A stretch of DNA of 64,000 nt. Origin: Bacillota bacterium (GTDB lineage Bacteria > Bacillota > Bacilli > Paenibacillales > Paenibacillaceae). The notes under the pieces were generated by a model that was given only the letters and a program-made list of their open reading frames with translations, made no database searches and was not told the origin of the DNA. The position numbers and the translations under genes were made by a program. The DNA lies in contig JAEWPC010000042.1 of the NCBI GenBank assembly GCA_023460795.1, positions 75,802 through 139,801 of the forward strand. The letters run 5' to 3'. The first letter of the stretch is position 1. Each line of letters begins with the position of its first letter. Below are positions 44,006 through 53,344 of the stretch, in pieces.

Positions 44006-44344
44006 TCGATCACCGGCTTCTGTTAGTTTCTTGAACGCGTGTTTACAAGCGAAGGCGAACGCCACTTTTCGAAAACAATGGCATTATATCATAACTTATT
44101 GGAACGATATTGTTGTCTTTTTGTTCGATATTGGTTCTTTGGGGTATGGAGCGAGCAATATATTCCAATTTCCCTCGGACTATCTATACAAAACGAAATA
44201 GAATCTTTAATATTCTAAATGAGCGGGTAATGTTGGCAAGCTATGATAGAAGTGGAAAGCGCTCTCTTCCGCATAACGGCAAGCAACTGGGATACTCCAC
44301 AAGACTGCGAGACTGTACTCAACAAGAACAACGGAGGGCTCTTT
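44006..44344. other. Divergent intergenic region, ABC exporter and GGDEF-EAL gene
   Basis: AT-rich. A TATAAT on the minus strand near 44090 could serve the exporter. An in-frame extension of the GGDEF-EAL gene to 44243 lacks a ribosome site. No RNA element is recognised. Confidence 0.4.
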
Positions 44345-46993
44345 ATGCGCCTGAACTCATTGCTGCACGATAAGCGTTCTCTGCTTACCAAAGCTTGCGG
44401 ATTCTTCTTGCTTCTGATCATCTCGCTTGTGCTGGAATACAACCCCATTCCCTGGTTTTACGGCTATCAAATCGGCTTGGGCGCCGTCTTTTTGATCATC
44501 GTTCTGCTCGTATACGGCCTAGCGGGAGGACTTGCCGCCGCTGCGGTCGTCTACGGCTCTCTAGTACTGATAGATTCTATGTCTTGGCTGCAGGCGCTAA
44601 CGCAGGCGGCTTATTTCGTCGTGATCGGGCTATTGCTTCGTAAGTTCCCCGACAAAGTGATCCTGCTGACTTTCGTGTACTGGATACTGGCCGGATGTCC
44701 GATTGTTTATTTCGTCTACGCTCACGAGACGGGATTCATGGACGATCTTGGTTACTTGTACTGTCTGAACGTTGGTCTCGGCTCATTCCTATCGGCGCTC
44801 GCGGCCGATATCATCCTTTCTCATACGCCGATTCGGCGCTGGCTGGCCGCTCGCGGAGAGCGGACCGGCTACGCGTTCAGTCGAATCGTACTACATCTGA
44901 CGCTAGTGGCGACTTCATTGCCGTTCGTCATTTACGTCTTAATCAGCGGCTACCAAGAAAGAACCGTCGTGCTCGAACAAGCGACGGACAATCTGAATAC
45001 GCAAGTCGGCGTCGTGAATCGCGAGCTGTCCGGATGGACGGACGGCGATTACCGTTCCTTGCGTCTGAACGGCATCGTGCAATACGAACAATTGAAGCAG
45101 GGCATGCTGACGAACGCCGGCTCGCACATTCCGACGAAGCTGGCGTTACTAGATTCGAGCAGCCGCGCGACTAGCGTGGTCGGGCTGGATGAATCGCTTA
45201 TCGGCGAACCGTTCGATTGGAGACTCGGCGGAGACTACCGGAGCTTGAACGTAACCGACGCGATCTGGACGCCCTCGCAAGCGTATCCTTACGACAGCGA
45301 AGCGTGGCGGTACGCGTATATGGTTCGCGAGACGACAGTGGACAAGGATAAGAGAGCGGTGTTCCTCATGCCTTTCACGCCTTACCTGCAGGAATCGATC
45401 GGCTCCTACATCTCGTATATTCAGTTGCTCATCCTCTTCGTCGCGGCAACGATGATGCTGACATCCTTGCTCAACCGATTGTTCTTCCGTTCGCTTACGA
45501 GGCTGGCGCGGGCGACGATCGACTTTCCCGGCAAGCTGTCGCTCGACCGGACGATCGATTGGCCGAGCAGCGGGATCAGCGAAATCCGCATGCTTACGGA
45601 TAATTTCAGATCCGTCGCGGAGCATCTGACGGACAATATCCGCCGACTGGCGCACTCGGAAGCCAGGCTATTCCAATTGGCTTATTACGATAGCTTAACG
45701 GAATTGCCGAACCGGCTGAACATGAAGGAGCGCTTGGCGGAAGAGCTCGAGGCCGCCGATCGTTCCGGGTGGAGCGAGTATCTCTCCGTCTTGTTCATCG
45801 ATCTGGACCGCTTCAAGCATATTAACGATACGCTTGGCCACGTCGCGGGAGACAGCCTGCTCAGGCTCACGGCAGAACGGCTGATGCAAGAGCATACGGA
45901 GCAATCGTTCATGGCGAGAATCAGCGGCGACGAATTCGTCGTCCTCTTGAAGCATTCCGAGCCGGAAGAGGCCGCACGTCTATCCGAGCGGATTCTCGCG
46001 CAATTCGCAGGGCCGTTCTCGCTGCAGGGCCATTCGTTGTACATCACGCCGAGCATCGGAATCGCCACCGCTCCGATCGACGGCCGCGACATCGATACGT
46101 TGATGAAGAACGCGGATTCCGCCATGTACTCGGCCAAGGAACAAGGGGGCCAAGGGTATGCGGCTTACAGCGAAGCGGCAACCACGAAGCTGTCGGAATC
46201 GATGTGGCTCGAGAACAGCCTGCATCATGCGCTGAACGATAAGCAATTCGAGCTGTATTATCAGCCTAAAGTCGATAACCTTACGGGAGAGATCGTCGGG
46301 GCGGAAGCGCTGGTCCGGTGGCATCATCCGGACCGGGGACTTATCGGGCCTTGCGAGTTTATCGCCGTAGCGGAGACTACCGGGCTTATCATTCCGCTGG
46401 GCAGTTGGATTCTTCGGGAGGCTTGCGAGCAGCATATGCGGTGGCGCCAGGCGGGACTTGCCCCGCGGCGAATCGCCGTCAACCTGTCGGCTAGACAATT
46501 CCATGACCCTCGTCTGGTGGAGAGGATTTGCTACATCCTGGACGATACGGGGATGTTAGCCGAGGAGCTGGAGCTCGAAATTACGGAAAGCTATATTGTC
46601 AGCAACGAGTCCTATGTCGTCAGCGTGCTTGAGCAACTTCGCGGGCTGGGCGTCTACATCTCGATCGACGATTTCGGTACGGGGTACTCGTCGTTAAGCC
46701 AATTGCAAAGACTTCCCGTGCAGGCGATCAAAATCGACCGTTCATTCATTTGCGAGATGAGCGCGGGACAAGGCGCCGAGCTGATCGTCAAAGCCGTCAT
46801 CGAGCTGGCGCACGGCATGGGCATGAAGGTCGTCGCGGAAGGGGTCGAGACGGACCAGGAAGCGAAGCTGCTGCGTCACTATCGATGCGACGAGCTTCAA
46901 GGGTACTTGTTCGGCAAGCCGATGCCGGCGGCATCGTTCGAACGCTGCTTGACCTGCGCGAAGCCTGAACGTCTTGGAGGTGGATCGATGTGA
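44345..46993 (+). CDS. Membrane-bound GGDEF-EAL cyclic-di-GMP enzyme
   Basis: 882 residues from ATG 44345 behind GGAGGG. About six N-terminal helices (GFFLLLIISLVLEYNPIPWF onward), then a helix near residue 190, an extracytoplasmic segment of about 130 residues and another helix (YIQLLILFVAATMMLTSLL) leading to a HAMP-like linker. The GGDEF domain reads SGDEF (about residue 527) with YDSLTELPNR upstream. The EAL domain reads EALVRWHHP (about 654) with DDFGTGYSSL. One glycine of GGDEF is serine, which is tolerated in some active cyclases; EAL residues look intact. Its stop overlaps the start of a solute-binding lipoprotein, suggesting a ligand-linked signalling pair. Confidence 0.92.
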   Translation: MRLNSLLHDKRSLLTKACGFFLLLIISLVLEYNPIPWFYGYQIGLGAVFLIIVLLVYGLAGGLAAAAVVYGSLVLIDSMSWLQALTQAAYFVVIGLLLRKFPDKVILLTFVYWILAGCPIVYFVYAHETGFMDDLGYLYCLNVGLGSFLSALAADIILSHTPIRRWLAARGERTGYAFSRIVLHLTLVATSLPFVIYVLISGYQERTVVLEQATDNLNTQVGVVNRELSGWTDGDYRSLRLNGIVQYEQLKQGMLTNAGSHIPTKLALLDSSSRATSVVGLDESLIGEPFDWRLGGDYRSLNVTDAIWTPSQAYPYDSEAWRYAYMVRETTVDKDKRAVFLMPFTPYLQESIGSYISYIQLLILFVAATMMLTSLLNRLFFRSLTRLARATIDFPGKLSLDRTIDWPSSGISEIRMLTDNFRSVAEHLTDNIRRLAHSEARLFQLAYYDSLTELPNRLNMKERLAEELEAADRSGWSEYLSVLFIDLDRFKHINDTLGHVAGDSLLRLTAERLMQEHTEQSFMARISGDEFVVLLKHSEPEEAARLSERILAQFAGPFSLQGHSLYITPSIGIATAPIDGRDIDTLMKNADSAMYSAKEQGGQGYAAYSEAATTKLSESMWLENSLHHALNDKQFELYYQPKVDNLTGEIVGAEALVRWHHPDRGLIGPCEFIAVAETTGLIIPLGSWILREACEQHMRWRQAGLAPRRIAVNLSARQFHDPRLVERICYILDDTGMLAEELELEITESYIVSNESYVVSVLEQLRGLGVYISIDDFGTGYSSLSQLQRLPVQAIKIDRSFICEMSAGQGAELIVKAVIELAHGMGMKVVAEGVETDQEAKLLRHYRCDELQGYLFGKPMPAASFERCLTCAKPERLGGGSM

Positions 46994-48312
46994 CGAAGAA
47001 AGCGATATTGGTCCTAAGCCTCATGACGGCGATACTGTCCGGCTGCGCGTCCGGAATCGAATACGATACGGCCGAAGCACCGATTCCAGGTATCCTCAAG
47101 TCCGCGGCGAAGGCCCCCGGCGAAAGCGCGGACGAGTTCGCCCATCCCTCCGGCAAAGTGAAGGTATGGAGTTATTTTCAAGGGTCGGAGTGGATCATTC
47201 CGGTTATTAAACAGCAATACCCCGACGTCGAAGTCGAATTGACGATTTTCCCGTGGGACAAATATATCGAAAACTACTTGAACGCCATGGACGCCGGACA
47301 AGCGCCGGACGTGCTGTTCGTGGACAACACGCTGCTCCATCAGTTGGCCGGGATGAGGATCGCCGAGGACTTGACGGCCGAACCCTATGACGGCGAAGTC
47401 ATAGCCGCTGCATTCCCGGAATCGACGATCGCCCCGTTCCGCTCGCTAACGGACGATCATCTATTCGCATTGCCGCTGGACATCGGTCCCGGAGTCGCCT
47501 ATTACAGGCGAGACTTGTTCGAGCAGGCAGGATTGCCGTCGGATCCCGAGGCGCTCGGCAGTTACTTGGAGCAAACCGAGAACTGGCTGGAGGCAGCGGA
47601 GATGTTGAAGAAGCAAGGCACGTGGATGACCTCGACGGATTATGATCCGATCGATATCACGGCGTATGGCTCGGGCTTCTTCGACCGGGATTTGAACTAT
47701 GTCCGCGATTCCTCCGCTTTCGCGACGGCGATCGATCTCTCGCGCCAGATCCGCGCAAGAGGGCTTGCGTCGGGGATCAACCTGAACAGCGATGCCGGCC
47801 AAGAAGCGCTTAGAGACGGGAAGACGGCGATGTTCTTCAACGGCTGGTGGTACGGCGGCAACTTAAAGGCAGCAGCACCGGAGACGGAAGGGCTGTGGGG
47901 TATCATGCGACTGCCTCTTCAATTATACGGGTGGTCCGGCAGCTCGGGTACGCTGATCTCGTCCACCTCCGACAATAAGGCAGGTGCTTGGGCGGTCGTA
48001 AGAGCGCTGGCTCAGCAAATCCAGATCACCTACGCGAATAGCATGAAGATGCGAAGCGGAGAATGGACGGACAACGGCGACAAGTTCTTCGCCGGACAGC
48101 GCACGCAGGAGCTGTACGCGGACTTGGCGAGCCATATGCCGCCTCTTACGCCGACGCCGATGGACGGCAAAGCCGCCGACGTCTGGGGACAGATCATCGG
48201 CAGCGCCTTGAACAGCACGATCGATGCGCAAGAAATATTAAGCGATATTAGGAGATTGACGATGGATTCGATCCAATCCGACATCCAGACGTTGAATTCA
48301 CAAAGACCGTAA
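46990..48312 (+). CDS. Extracellular solute-binding lipoprotein (family 1)
   Basis: 440 residues from a GTG behind GGAGGTG. Lipobox AILSGCASG. Sugar-binding-protein fold: VKVWSYFQGSEWIIPVIKQQ, DVEVELTIFPWDKYIENYLN, GQAPDVLFVDN, GVAYYRRDLFEQAGLP. No ABC permease genes follow, so it is probably not a transport component. The four-base overlap with the GGDEF-EAL gene suggests it serves as a ligand sensor that feeds the membrane enzyme. The ligand (possibly an oligosaccharide) is a guess. Confidence 0.85.
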   Translation: MTKKAILVLSLMTAILSGCASGIEYDTAEAPIPGILKSAAKAPGESADEFAHPSGKVKVWSYFQGSEWIIPVIKQQYPDVEVELTIFPWDKYIENYLNAMDAGQAPDVLFVDNTLLHQLAGMRIAEDLTAEPYDGEVIAAAFPESTIAPFRSLTDDHLFALPLDIGPGVAYYRRDLFEQAGLPSDPEALGSYLEQTENWLEAAEMLKKQGTWMTSTDYDPIDITAYGSGFFDRDLNYVRDSSAFATAIDLSRQIRARGLASGINLNSDAGQEALRDGKTAMFFNGWWYGGNLKAAAPETEGLWGIMRLPLQLYGWSGSSGTLISSTSDNKAGAWAVVRALAQQIQITYANSMKMRSGEWTDNGDKFFAGQRTQELYADLASHMPPLTPTPMDGKAADVWGQIIGSALNSTIDAQEILSDIRRLTMDSIQSDIQTLNSQRP

Positions 48313-48396
48313 AACTATTAACCTTCTCGTGCGTCTAATATAGTGTTGCGCCGTCGCGCGACTCTACTACTAGATGGCAAGGGAAGGTTAGAACTC

Positions 48397-50010
48397 ATGC
48401 TTAGAAAAGCAAGTGTGTTGCTCGTACTGCTGGGAGTGCTGTTCTCCGGCAGCGCGTATGCTTACGACGTACAGCTCCGGCCGTTCAAGGACGAGGAGAA
48501 CGATTATTCCAAGGAACCGATCTATACGTTATCCGCGCTCGGAATCATTAACGGGTATGATGACCGAACTTATCGGCCTAACGATCCTCTGACGCGAGAA
48601 GCTTTCGTGAAGCTGCTCGTCTTGTCCAACCGGCTGGATACGGACAAGGTCCAAGGCAGCACGCCTAAGGACGTGGCCGCCAACCGTTGGTCCGCGCCCT
48701 ATATTGCGGTAGCCTCTCAGCGGCAATGGATCGATAGCCTGCTAGACCAGAAGGGATTGTTCCATCCGTCGCAGACGATTACGAGACAAGAGGTCGCGAT
48801 GCTGGCAGGGAAATCGCTGCTGGACGCGGAGACGGAAGAGGTCCGCTCGCAATGGCTGAAGGCGGGTTGGAAGAAAGAGCGGGACCGCAGAGCGTTCAAG
48901 GATCAGTCCTCGATCGCGGCGAGCATGCAGCCCTACGTCTACTACGCGGCTTACCGCGGCATTATGGAGGGGGACGCGGCGGGCTTCAAGCCGAAGGAAC
49001 CGCTCATCCGCAAGCAGGCGGCGGCCGTCGTCTATCGGATGATCGATAAGCGAGTGTCGGAGGAGAAGCTTCGTTTCACGGGCTTTTACGCGATTCAGTC
49101 GTACCCTGCGCTAGGACAGATGAACAAGCTGTCGGACGTCGTGCTCGGTTGGTCACACTTAGAGTACGGAGAAGCGGGGCAAGCTTCGCTCAATACGACT
49201 ACGACGGTTCACAAGCTGCCGAGCGGCTACGAGGAAGTGCTCGGTGCCGCTGATACAATTGGCATTCCGAAGGAATTGATGGTGTTCTACGACGGAAGCA
49301 ATCTGCGGGATTTCCTGAAAGACGGTCCGGCGCAAGCGGCGTTCGTCTCGGAATTGCTGGATGCGTTGCGCAATCCGGCTTATTCGTTCACGGGGGTCGC
49401 CATCGACTTCGAAGGGTTGAAGGAAGCGGCAAGCGCCGCCGATTATGTTCGGTTCCTGCAGGACTTGAAGGGTCAGCTCGGCGAATTCACCCTGTCCGTC
49501 GCCGTACCGCCGGTAGACTACTACAAGGGCTACGACTTGCGGGAGATCGGCAAGCTCGCCGATACGGTCATTCTAATGGCGTACGATTATACGCACGACG
49601 AGAGCAAGCTTCCGTCCGCGCCGCTGCCGCTCGTTAACGATGCGGTCGTGACGGCGCTCGAGTCGATTCCGAAGGAGAAGCTGGTGCTCGGCGTATCGAA
49701 GCAGGCGAACCAATGGATCACGGCGTCGGGAGTGACGGGCAGCGCGCTGAGCCCGGCGATCGCGGACGTCGAGAAGAGGCTGGCGATGCCGGGCGTCGCC
49801 AAGACGTTCGAGATGCCGTATTTCTTGACGAAAGCCGCTTTCACGGACGAGCGCGGCAGTCACGAGCTCTATTACGAGGATACGGCAAGCCTAGCCAAGA
49901 AGCTGTGGCTGGCTAAATTCTATGGACTGCAAGGCGTGTCCCTGTGGTTCATGGGCAATTTCACCGCCGAGGACTGGAAACTCATCGGCGAGCAATCGGA
50001 ACGAAATTAG
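48397..50010 (+). CDS. Surface GH18-family glycosidase with N-terminal SLH domains
   Basis: 537 residues from ATG 48397 behind GGGAAGG. Signal peptide ends SGSAYAYD. Three SLH motifs at about residues 20-215 (IYTLSALGIINGYDDRTYRP; VYYAAYRGIMEGDAAGFKP). The GH18 barrel follows (LRFTGFYAIQSYPALGQMN onward). The catalytic strand reads FTGVAIDFEGL: the final D-x-E of DxxDxDxE is kept while the earlier aspartates are replaced, as in spore/cortex GH18 enzymes such as YaaH. Likely an N-acetylglucosaminidase acting on cell wall or spore peptidoglycan, anchored to the wall. Confidence 0.85.
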   Translation: MLRKASVLLVLLGVLFSGSAYAYDVQLRPFKDEENDYSKEPIYTLSALGIINGYDDRTYRPNDPLTREAFVKLLVLSNRLDTDKVQGSTPKDVAANRWSAPYIAVASQRQWIDSLLDQKGLFHPSQTITRQEVAMLAGKSLLDAETEEVRSQWLKAGWKKERDRRAFKDQSSIAASMQPYVYYAAYRGIMEGDAAGFKPKEPLIRKQAAAVVYRMIDKRVSEEKLRFTGFYAIQSYPALGQMNKLSDVVLGWSHLEYGEAGQASLNTTTTVHKLPSGYEEVLGAADTIGIPKELMVFYDGSNLRDFLKDGPAQAAFVSELLDALRNPAYSFTGVAIDFEGLKEAASAADYVRFLQDLKGQLGEFTLSVAVPPVDYYKGYDLREIGKLADTVILMAYDYTHDESKLPSAPLPLVNDAVVTALESIPKEKLVLGVSKQANQWITASGVTGSALSPAIADVEKRLAMPGVAKTFEMPYFLTKAAFTDERGSHELYYEDTASLAKKLWLAKFYGLQGVSLWFMGNFTAEDWKLIGEQSERN

Positions 50011-50043
50011 TCATCATTAGTAGAAGCAGGGGATCAAAGTCAT

Positions 50044-50850
50044 ATGAGCGAGAAAAAAGTGATCGAACAGTCGCGAATGCCGGTGACGGTAAGCGGTATG
50101 GAGAAGGATCTCGCGCGTCTCGGCGTGCGCGAGGGGGACGTCGTCATCGTCCATTCCTCGCTCTCCAAGCTCGGGTGGGTATGCGGCGGCTCGCAAGCGG
50201 TCATTCAAGCGCTTCTGCGGACGATCGGAGCGGACGGGACGCTCGTGATGCCCGCGCATAGCGGCAACTGGAGCGATCCGGCCAAGTGGCAGAACCCGCC
50301 GGTGCCGCAAGAATGGGTTGATATCATCTACGACGAGATGCCTGCGTTCGACCCGGAAGCGACTCCGACGTGGGGCATCGGGCATATTGCCGAGACGTTC
50401 CGGGCTTTCCCAGGTACGGTGCGGTCGTCCCACCCGCAGGTGTCGTTCTGCGCGAACGGCAAGCACGCGGCGGACATCGTCTCGGAGCATCCGCTAACGC
50501 CGCAATTCGGGTTGGACTCGCCGCTTGGGAAGCTGTACGAGCTGAACGCCAAAGTGCTGCTCATCGGAGTCGGATACGATAGCTGCACGAGCTTCCATCT
50601 GGCGGAGGCGACGCTGCCCGGGATGCCCGTGAAGAGGATGGGCTCCGCCGTCAGGGAAGACGGCAAGCGGGTATGGAAGTGGTTCGACGACTTCGCGTAC
50701 GACGCGGATGATTTCGGCATGCTGGGCGCGCATTACGAGCTGGAGCGTGACGTGCGCAGGGGCGAAGTCGGCCATGCGGATTGCGCCTTGTTCGACATGC
50801 GAGACGCGGTCGACTACGCAGGAGCTTGGTTAAGGAAGCATCGGTTCTAA
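50044..50850 (+). CDS. AAC(3)-family aminoglycoside N-acetyltransferase
   Basis: 268 residues. Family blocks: VREGDVVIVHSSLSKLGWVC, GGSQAVIQALLRTIGADGTL, PTWGIGHIAETFR, SSHPQVSFCANGKHA, DSPLGKLYELNAKVLLIGVG and TSFHLAE. The last holds the family histidine. AAC(3) enzymes acetylate the 3-amino group of aminoglycosides; many chromosomal Bacillus members (YokD type) give weak or no resistance. Whether this one confers resistance cannot be told. Confidence 0.9.
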   Translation: MSEKKVIEQSRMPVTVSGMEKDLARLGVREGDVVIVHSSLSKLGWVCGGSQAVIQALLRTIGADGTLVMPAHSGNWSDPAKWQNPPVPQEWVDIIYDEMPAFDPEATPTWGIGHIAETFRAFPGTVRSSHPQVSFCANGKHAADIVSEHPLTPQFGLDSPLGKLYELNAKVLLIGVGYDSCTSFHLAEATLPGMPVKRMGSAVREDGKRVWKWFDDFAYDADDFGMLGAHYELERDVRRGEVGHADCALFDMRDAVDYAGAWLRKHRF

Positions 50851-50872
50851 GAATAAACGGAGGTTATCGCGT

Positions 50873-51277
50873 ATGGACCATAAGGCAACATTCACATCCA
50901 TCGACGAATACATCTCGCATTGTCCGCAGGACGTACAAAGCGTACTGCAACGCATTCGGAACGTTATCCGCGAGGCAGCGCCGGGCGCAACGGAGAAGAT
51001 CAGCTACGGCATGCCGGCGTTCGCGCTTCACGGGAACCTGGTGTACTTCGCCGCGTTCAATAAGCACATCGGCTTCTATCCGGGGTCGAGCGGCGGACTC
51101 GGCGTCCTTCATGACGAAGCCATGCCGTATATGAGCGGGAAGGGGACGTTGCAATTTCCGTACGGCAAGCCGATACCCTATGAACTGATTCGGAAGATTA
51201 CGTTATATCGCGCGGAACAGAACAGAGAGAAAGCGAAGGCCAAGGCGACTGCCAAAGCGGTGAAAAAAAACGATTGA
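50873..51277 (+). CDS. DUF1801 (YdhG-like) small protein
   Basis: 134 residues: MDHKATFTSIDEYISHCPQD, LQRIRNVIREAAPGATEKIS, YGMPAFALHGNLVYFAAFNK, HIGFYPGSSGG, GTLQFPYGKPIPYELIRKIT. This is the DUF1801 pattern, a frataxin-like fold; some members were proposed as iron chaperones. A Lys/Ala-rich tail ends the protein. AACGGAGG precedes the ATG; 22 bases after the acetyltransferase gene, so possibly co-transcribed. Confidence 0.85.
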   Translation: MDHKATFTSIDEYISHCPQDVQSVLQRIRNVIREAAPGATEKISYGMPAFALHGNLVYFAAFNKHIGFYPGSSGGLGVLHDEAMPYMSGKGTLQFPYGKPIPYELIRKITLYRAEQNREKAKAKATAKAVKKND

Positions 51278-51328
51278 ACTGATACTTCTATTTCAACATG
51301 ATTTATGTTATGATATTTTCTATGGGAC

Positions 51329-51403
51329 GGGCCTGTAGCTCAATGGCAGAGCAACCGGCTCTTAACCGGTAGGTTGTGGGTTCGACCCCCACCGGGCCCA
51401 CCA
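51329..51403 (+). tRNA. tRNA-Lys (anticodon CTT), CCA encoded
   Basis: Acceptor GGGCCTG pairs with CGGGCCC (one G-T). D-arm GCTC...GAGC, anticodon stem ACCGG/CCGGT with loop CTCTTAA (anticodon CTT), T-arm GTGGG-TTCGACC-CCCAC, discriminator A and genomic CCA (51401-51403). Confidence 0.95.
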
Positions 51404-51419
51404 TAACCCTTTAAGAAAC

Positions 51420-51457
51420 AAGACGTTCGAATGGATATCCGTTCGAACGTCTTTTTT
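51420..51457 (+). terminator. Terminator after tRNA-Lys
   Basis: AGACGTTCGAA pairs perfectly with TTCGAACGTCT, followed by a six-T run. Confidence 0.88.
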
Positions 51458-51527
51458 GTCGTTTCTATTCGGAATAACCGTTGGAATTCGGTGGAAAACT
51501 ACGGGATGCTTCAAAGGCAATCGGTCG

Positions 51528-51713
51528 TTATTCGTCCGACTGCCGACCGTTTCTCATGCGAATCGCTTTGGCGATTGATTTCCTGCCCCCTACGACGTAC
51601 CAGACGATCAGCGGAGACAGAATATTGACGCCGAGCACGAAATAGACAAGGGTCCACATGAACCACTCCGTGTTCAGCAGCCGCTCGTACACCCATGAAT
51701 GATATAAATCCAT
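51528..51713 (-). CDS. Small membrane protein divergent from the ger operon
   Basis: 61 residues from ATG 51713 behind GAGGTGAG: MDLYHSWVYERLLNTEWFMW, then a hydrophobic stretch (LVYFVLGVNILSPLIVWYVV) and a basic tail. One or two helices. The frame is open to 51758 but the extra residues lack a ribosome site. No family recognised. Position beside gerA suggests, but does not show, a sporulation role. Confidence 0.6.
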   Translation of the reverse strand: MDLYHSWVYERLLNTEWFMWTLVYFVLGVNILSPLIVWYVVGGRKSIAKAIRMRNGRQSDE

Positions 51714-51814
51714 AGCGCTCACCTCATATAGAAGGAAGATCTTCGATGGTAATGCCATTATTGTGAATCACGGACTGAGAGGCTATACAACCGCGTGAAA
51801 GGAGGGCGCTAAGC

Positions 51815-53344
51815 GTGAAGGAGAGCGAAGACCATCGCAAGCAGCAACCGTTCGTACCCGAGTTATCCCGTAATGCGGAGACGATCGATTCGATCCTCGG
51901 CTCCAGCGTAGACGTTCAGAAACGCGAATTTATGCTGTGCGGGAATCCCGATTATAAGGGGATCTGTTATTTCCTTGACGGCATGGTCGATTCGCATGGG
52001 ATCGACGGCATTCTGCGGGCATTGGTCGTGCTGGGGAACGAGCTTCGCCTCGATCCGGCTTCTCTGCGCAGCGCGGATTCGATACGCACGCGCCTGATGT
52101 TCAATGCCTCGGCGAAGCTGTGCAACGATACGGAAGAAGGCGTTCTCGGCGTCGTGTCGGGGGACACGCTTGTCCTCATAGACGGCGTAGAAGACGGCAT
52201 TCTCGTAAGCACCAGAGGGTGGAAGGACAGAGGCGTCGAAGAGCCGTCTTCGGAGAATAACGTCAGAGGCCCGAGAGACGGCTTCACGGAGAGCATCCGA
52301 TCGAATACCGCCCACATTCGCAGACGGATCAAGGATCCGCAATTGCGCTTCGATTCCATGATCGTCGGTACGAGGACGAAGACGGATATCAATATCGCAT
52401 ATATCGAAGATCTGGTGAAGGAGGGGCTCGTCGACGAAGTCCGAAGGCGGCTCGAGGCGATTAAGATCGACGCGATTCTGGAAAGCGGTTATATCGAGGA
52501 ACTGATCGAGGACGCTCCGTTGTCGCCTTTCAATACGGTGCAGAGCACGGAGCGGCCGGATAAGGTGGCTGCCGCGCTGCTGGAAGGCAGAGTGGCGATC
52601 TTCGTCGACAATACGCCCGTCGTATTGATCGTTCCCACGTACTTCTGGCAGTTCATCCAAGCGCCGGACGATTATTACGACCGGTATTGGGTAGGCTCCT
52701 TCTTCCGAATCATCCGCTACGCCGCCTTCTTGATCAGCCTGTTGCTGCCTTCCGTATACGTCATGCTCGTCTCGTTCCATCACGAGATGATCCCGACATC
52801 GCTGGCGTTAACGATCGCCTCCGGACGGGAAGTCGTGCCGTTCCCCGTGCTGCTGGAGGCGTTGTTAATGGAGTTCGCGTTCGAGCTCATGCGCGAAGCG
52901 GGGCTTCGCATGCCGAAGCCGATCGGCCAAGCGGTCAGCATCGTAGGCTCGCTCATCATCGGCCAAGCGGCCGTTCAAGCGGGCTTGGTGTCTCCGTTCA
53001 TGGTCATCGTCGTGGCGATCACGGGCATATCGTCGTTCGCGATTCCGAGCTATACGTCGTCTCTGGCGATTCGGCTGTTCCGGTTCCCGATCTTGATCGC
53101 TTCGGGTCTCTTCGGCCTACTGGGGTTCGCGACGATGTTCTTAGCGCTGTTGCTGCACGCGCTCTCGATCCGTTCGTTCGGCGAACCGTACCTGGCTCCG
53201 GCAAGCCCGTACCGTCACTCCGAACAGCGCGACATGGTGTTCAGGCTGCCGATATGGATGATGGATAGAAGGCCGAAATTCGCCCAAGATACGCAGCGCG
53301 AAGGTGATCTGCAGATGCCGAGTCCGAGGAAGGGAAAGACATGA
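51815..53344 (+). CDS. gerA: Spore germination protein, GerA (A subunit) family
   Basis: 509 residues from GTG behind AAAGGAGG. N-terminal soluble domain (DVQKREFMLCGNPDYKGICY, about residues 30-280), then at least five helices with the GerA landmarks FFRIIRYAAFLISLLLPSVY, VSIVGSLIIGQAAVQAGLVS and SSFAIPSYTSSLAIRLFRFP. A subunits form the oligomeric channel of germinant receptors in the spore inner membrane. Overlaps the C-subunit gene by four bases. Confidence 0.95.
   Translation: MKESEDHRKQQPFVPELSRNAETIDSILGSSVDVQKREFMLCGNPDYKGICYFLDGMVDSHGIDGILRALVVLGNELRLDPASLRSADSIRTRLMFNASAKLCNDTEEGVLGVVSGDTLVLIDGVEDGILVSTRGWKDRGVEEPSSENNVRGPRDGFTESIRSNTAHIRRRIKDPQLRFDSMIVGTRTKTDINIAYIEDLVKEGLVDEVRRRLEAIKIDAILESGYIEELIEDAPLSPFNTVQSTERPDKVAAALLEGRVAIFVDNTPVVLIVPTYFWQFIQAPDDYYDRYWVGSFFRIIRYAAFLISLLLPSVYVMLVSFHHEMIPTSLALTIASGREVVPFPVLLEALLMEFAFELMREAGLRMPKPIGQAVSIVGSLIIGQAAVQAGLVSPFMVIVVAITGISSFAIPSYTSSLAIRLFRFPILIASGLFGLLGFATMFLALLLHALSIRSFGEPYLAPASPYRHSEQRDMVFRLPIWMMDRRPKFAQDTQREGDLQMPSPRKGKT

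Noticed and set aside
51329..51403. tRNA as an island attachment site
   Set aside because: No integrase or direct repeat of the tRNA 3' end is visible nearby, and the AT-rich island is 30 kb away.
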